64,000 nt of DNA from Hyphomicrobiales bacterium (GTDB taxonomy: Bacteria > Pseudomonadota > Alphaproteobacteria > Rhizobiales > Rhizobiaceae): positions 62,001-126,000 of the forward strand of contig UCGV01000012.1 of assembly GCA_900471925.1 (NCBI GenBank), given 5' to 3'. Positions 62,696 to 64,000 of the stretch are shown in pieces. The notes under the pieces are model-generated. The model worked only from the letters and a program-made list of their open reading frames with translations. It had not been told where the DNA came from and did not search any database. The position numbers were made by a program, and so were the translations under genes. Positions within the stretch are counted from its first letter, which is position 1, and every line of letters starts with the position of its first letter.

Positions 62696-63346
62696 ATGAC
62701 CATTCAACTCTACGGCTTCTGGCGCTCCAATGCGGCATTTCGTGTCCGCGTCGCGCTTGCCTTGAAGAAATTGCCCTTCGAGGAAATCGAGATCGACATT
62801 CTCTCCGGGCGTCAATTCGATGCCGCTTATGCCGAGGTGAACGCCGAGCATGTCGTACCCACGCTGGTTCACGATGGTCACCGCGTCTTCCAATCGCTGG
62901 CGATCATGGAATATCTCGACGATATCCATCCCGAGCCGAAGCTGATGCCCGCTGATGCGAAGGAGAAGGCTTATGCCCGGTCGCTGGCGCTGATTGCCGT
63001 CGCCGACTCTCATCCGCTGATCGTGCCGCGCGTGCGCAAACATCTCGGGCAGAGCTTCGGCGCCGATGCGGCCGCGATCGAGACATGGTGCCGGCACTGG
63101 ACGAGCGAGGGGCTTGCCACCTACGAGCGCCTGCTCACCCGGCGTCCGCCTGCGCCCTTTGCGCTCGGAGAGACTCCCGGCATTGCCGATATCTGCATCG
63201 CCGGGCAGATCGTCATGGCCGATCTCTACAAGATCGACCTTTCGGCCTTTCCAGCCGTGGCGGCGCTCGGGAAGCGCTGTTTCGACATGCCGGAATTTGG
63301 TGAGGCGCATCCGGCGCGACAGTCGGGTTACTCGAACGCCCACTAG
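62696..63346 (+). CDS. Zeta-class GST / maleylacetoacetate isomerase-like protein
   Basis: A 216-residue GST fold close to maleylacetoacetate isomerases: N-terminal YGFWRSNAAFRVRVALALK, cis-Pro AEHVVPTLVHDGH, ESLAI-like QSLAIMEYLDD, helical domain TPGIADICIAGQIV. The usual SSCxxRVRIAL carries RSNAAF in place of the active SSC, so isomerase activity is doubtful. No homogentisate pathway genes are adjacent. Confidence 0.85.
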   Translation: MTIQLYGFWRSNAAFRVRVALALKKLPFEEIEIDILSGRQFDAAYAEVNAEHVVPTLVHDGHRVFQSLAIMEYLDDIHPEPKLMPADAKEKAYARSLALIAVADSHPLIVPRVRKHLGQSFGADAAAIETWCRHWTSEGLATYERLLTRRPPAPFALGETPGIADICIAGQIVMADLYKIDLSAFPAVAALGKRCFDMPEFGEAHPARQSGYSNAH

Positions 63347-63364
63347 CCGGGCAGGCGTTCCCAC

Positions 63365-64000
63365 CTATTCCTGCGGCTGAAACTCGTCCGGCAGATTTTC
63401 CTTGTAGGGATAGAACTTGAAATAGGGCAGCGCCTCTTTCAGCGCGCGGGCGAAGGAGGGGCGTTCCAGCAGGCGGCGGTAATAGGCTTCGAGGCCGGGG
63501 CGCCTCTCGGTGAAGGGTACCAGCGTGCGGGCGTAGAAGAGGGCGGGGGCTGCGGCGCAGTCGGCCATGGTGAAGGCATTGCCGGTGATCCAGGCTTTGC
63601 CGTCGATCTGCTTTTCCACCATGTCATAGGCGAGCTCAAGCATGCCCTTCGCCTCGTTGACGCCGTGCGGGTCGGTCGCGCCTTCGGGGCGGATGCGGTC
63701 GATGACGATCTTCTGCATCGGCACCTGCACATAGAGATCGAAGAAGCGGTCCCAGAGGCGGACCTGCAGGCCGGCATTGGTTTCTTCCGGCACCAGCGTC
63801 ACCGGGCCGGGATAGTGCCGGTCGAGATATTCGATGATGATGCTGGTTTCGGGAACCGTGCTGTCACGGGTTTCGTCGCGCAGGATCGGGATCTTGCCGA
63901 CTGGCCAGAAGCGCAGGAGATCGGCGCTCGACTGTTCGTCGCCGAGATCGACGAAGCGGTTTTCGAAAGGGGTCGCGTTCTCGTAGAGCGCGATCAGCAC
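63365..64000 (-). CDS. Glutathione S-transferase, N-terminus cut by window edge
   Basis: At least 211 residues, continuing beyond 64000 on the minus strand (the reading frame is open at the edge). GST features: VGKIPILRDETRDSTVPE, ETSIIIEYLDRHYPG, and helical domain GNAFTMADCAAAPALFYART. Ends FPYKENLPDEFQP-like tail. Tail-to-tail with the preceding GST-like gene, 18 bases apart. Confidence 0.88.
   Translation of the reverse strand: MLIALYENATPFENRFVDLGDEQSSADLLRFWPVGKIPILRDETRDSTVPETSIIIEYLDRHYPGPVTLVPEETNAGLQVRLWDRFFDLYVQVPMQKIVIDRIRPEGATDPHGVNEAKGMLELAYDMVEKQIDGKAWITGNAFTMADCAAAPALFYARTLVPFTERRPGLEAYYRRLLERPSFARALKEALPYFKFYPYKENLPDEFQPQE

Overview
The window looks like a chromosome or chromid segment of an alphaproteobacterium of the order Hyphomicrobiales, most likely Rhizobium or a close relative. 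Support: high G+C; a Rhizobium-type porin (50.9 kb) with codon use far more biased than its neighbours; an orfA-pit phosphate operon preceded by a sequence matching the rhizobial Pho box; a pyruvate dehydrogenase E1-alpha close to the rhizobial PdhA; and many LysR regulators paired with dehydrogenases, glutathione transferases and ABC transporters. I see no rRNA, tRNA, CRISPR array, integrase or insertion sequence.

Layout. 1-8.56 kb: a conflict-like block. A KAP-type P-loop NTPase (minus, running off the left edge) is divergent from three translationally coupled genes: an unrecognised Cys-rich protein, a MoxR-type AAA+ ATPase and a 1664-residue protein with a degenerate vWA-like region, a beta-rich middle, ankyrin-like repeats and an unknown C-terminus. 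I consider this the best candidate for an undescribed system. 8.8-13 kb: YciB-like membrane protein, DUF1254/DUF1214 protein, Nudix hydrolase, and the Pit operon with its Pho box. 13-21 kb: a LysR, MFS exporter, aldo/keto reductase, zinc dehydrogenase and fused carboxymuconolactone decarboxylase, sharing ATTCATGAAT-like palindromes, then a degenerate Nudix protein, DUF1062, cupin and GST. 21-25.8 kb: LysR, a short DnaB-like ATPase, and several small proteins, three of which share a short helical motif. 25.9-28.7 kb: PepSY, cytochrome b561, response regulator and histidine kinase in one operon. 29-33.5 kb: SDR, LysR, toroid-fold protein, MBL hydrolase and TetR. 33.5-36 kb: small genes, including a cold-shock protein, a 56-residue protein and two 92-residue paralogues. 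36-41 kb: DMT-type protein, Rrf2 regulator with operator, epoxide-hydrolase-like protein, dehydrogenase, AraC and aldo/keto reductase. 41-50 kb: mostly housekeeping-like genes (retropepsin-like protease, DUF1289, cobS, cobT, argG with a divergent Lrp-type regulator, dgkA, PleC/DivJ-like kinase, nuclease, uracil-DNA glycosylase family, a second Lrp-type regulator). 50-52 kb: a large intergenic region with a candidate small RNA, then the porin. 52-55 kb: LysR, AlkD-like protein and a beta-hydroxyacid dehydrogenase. 55-60.4 kb: an alkanesulfonate operon with two tandem binding proteins (ssuA, ssuA, ssuD, ssuC, ssuB). 60.4-64 kb: an orphan pdhA, LysR, and two GST-family genes, the last cut by the right edge.

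Working together: the Ssu genes import and desulfonate alkanesulfonates; DUF47 and Pit form low-affinity phosphate uptake, probably repressed by PhoB; the PepSY to kinase operon suggests an envelope redox sensor; many remaining units are regulator plus divergent enzyme pairs typical of rhizobial accessory metabolism. All assignments come from reading the translated sequence and family knowledge; no database search was run.
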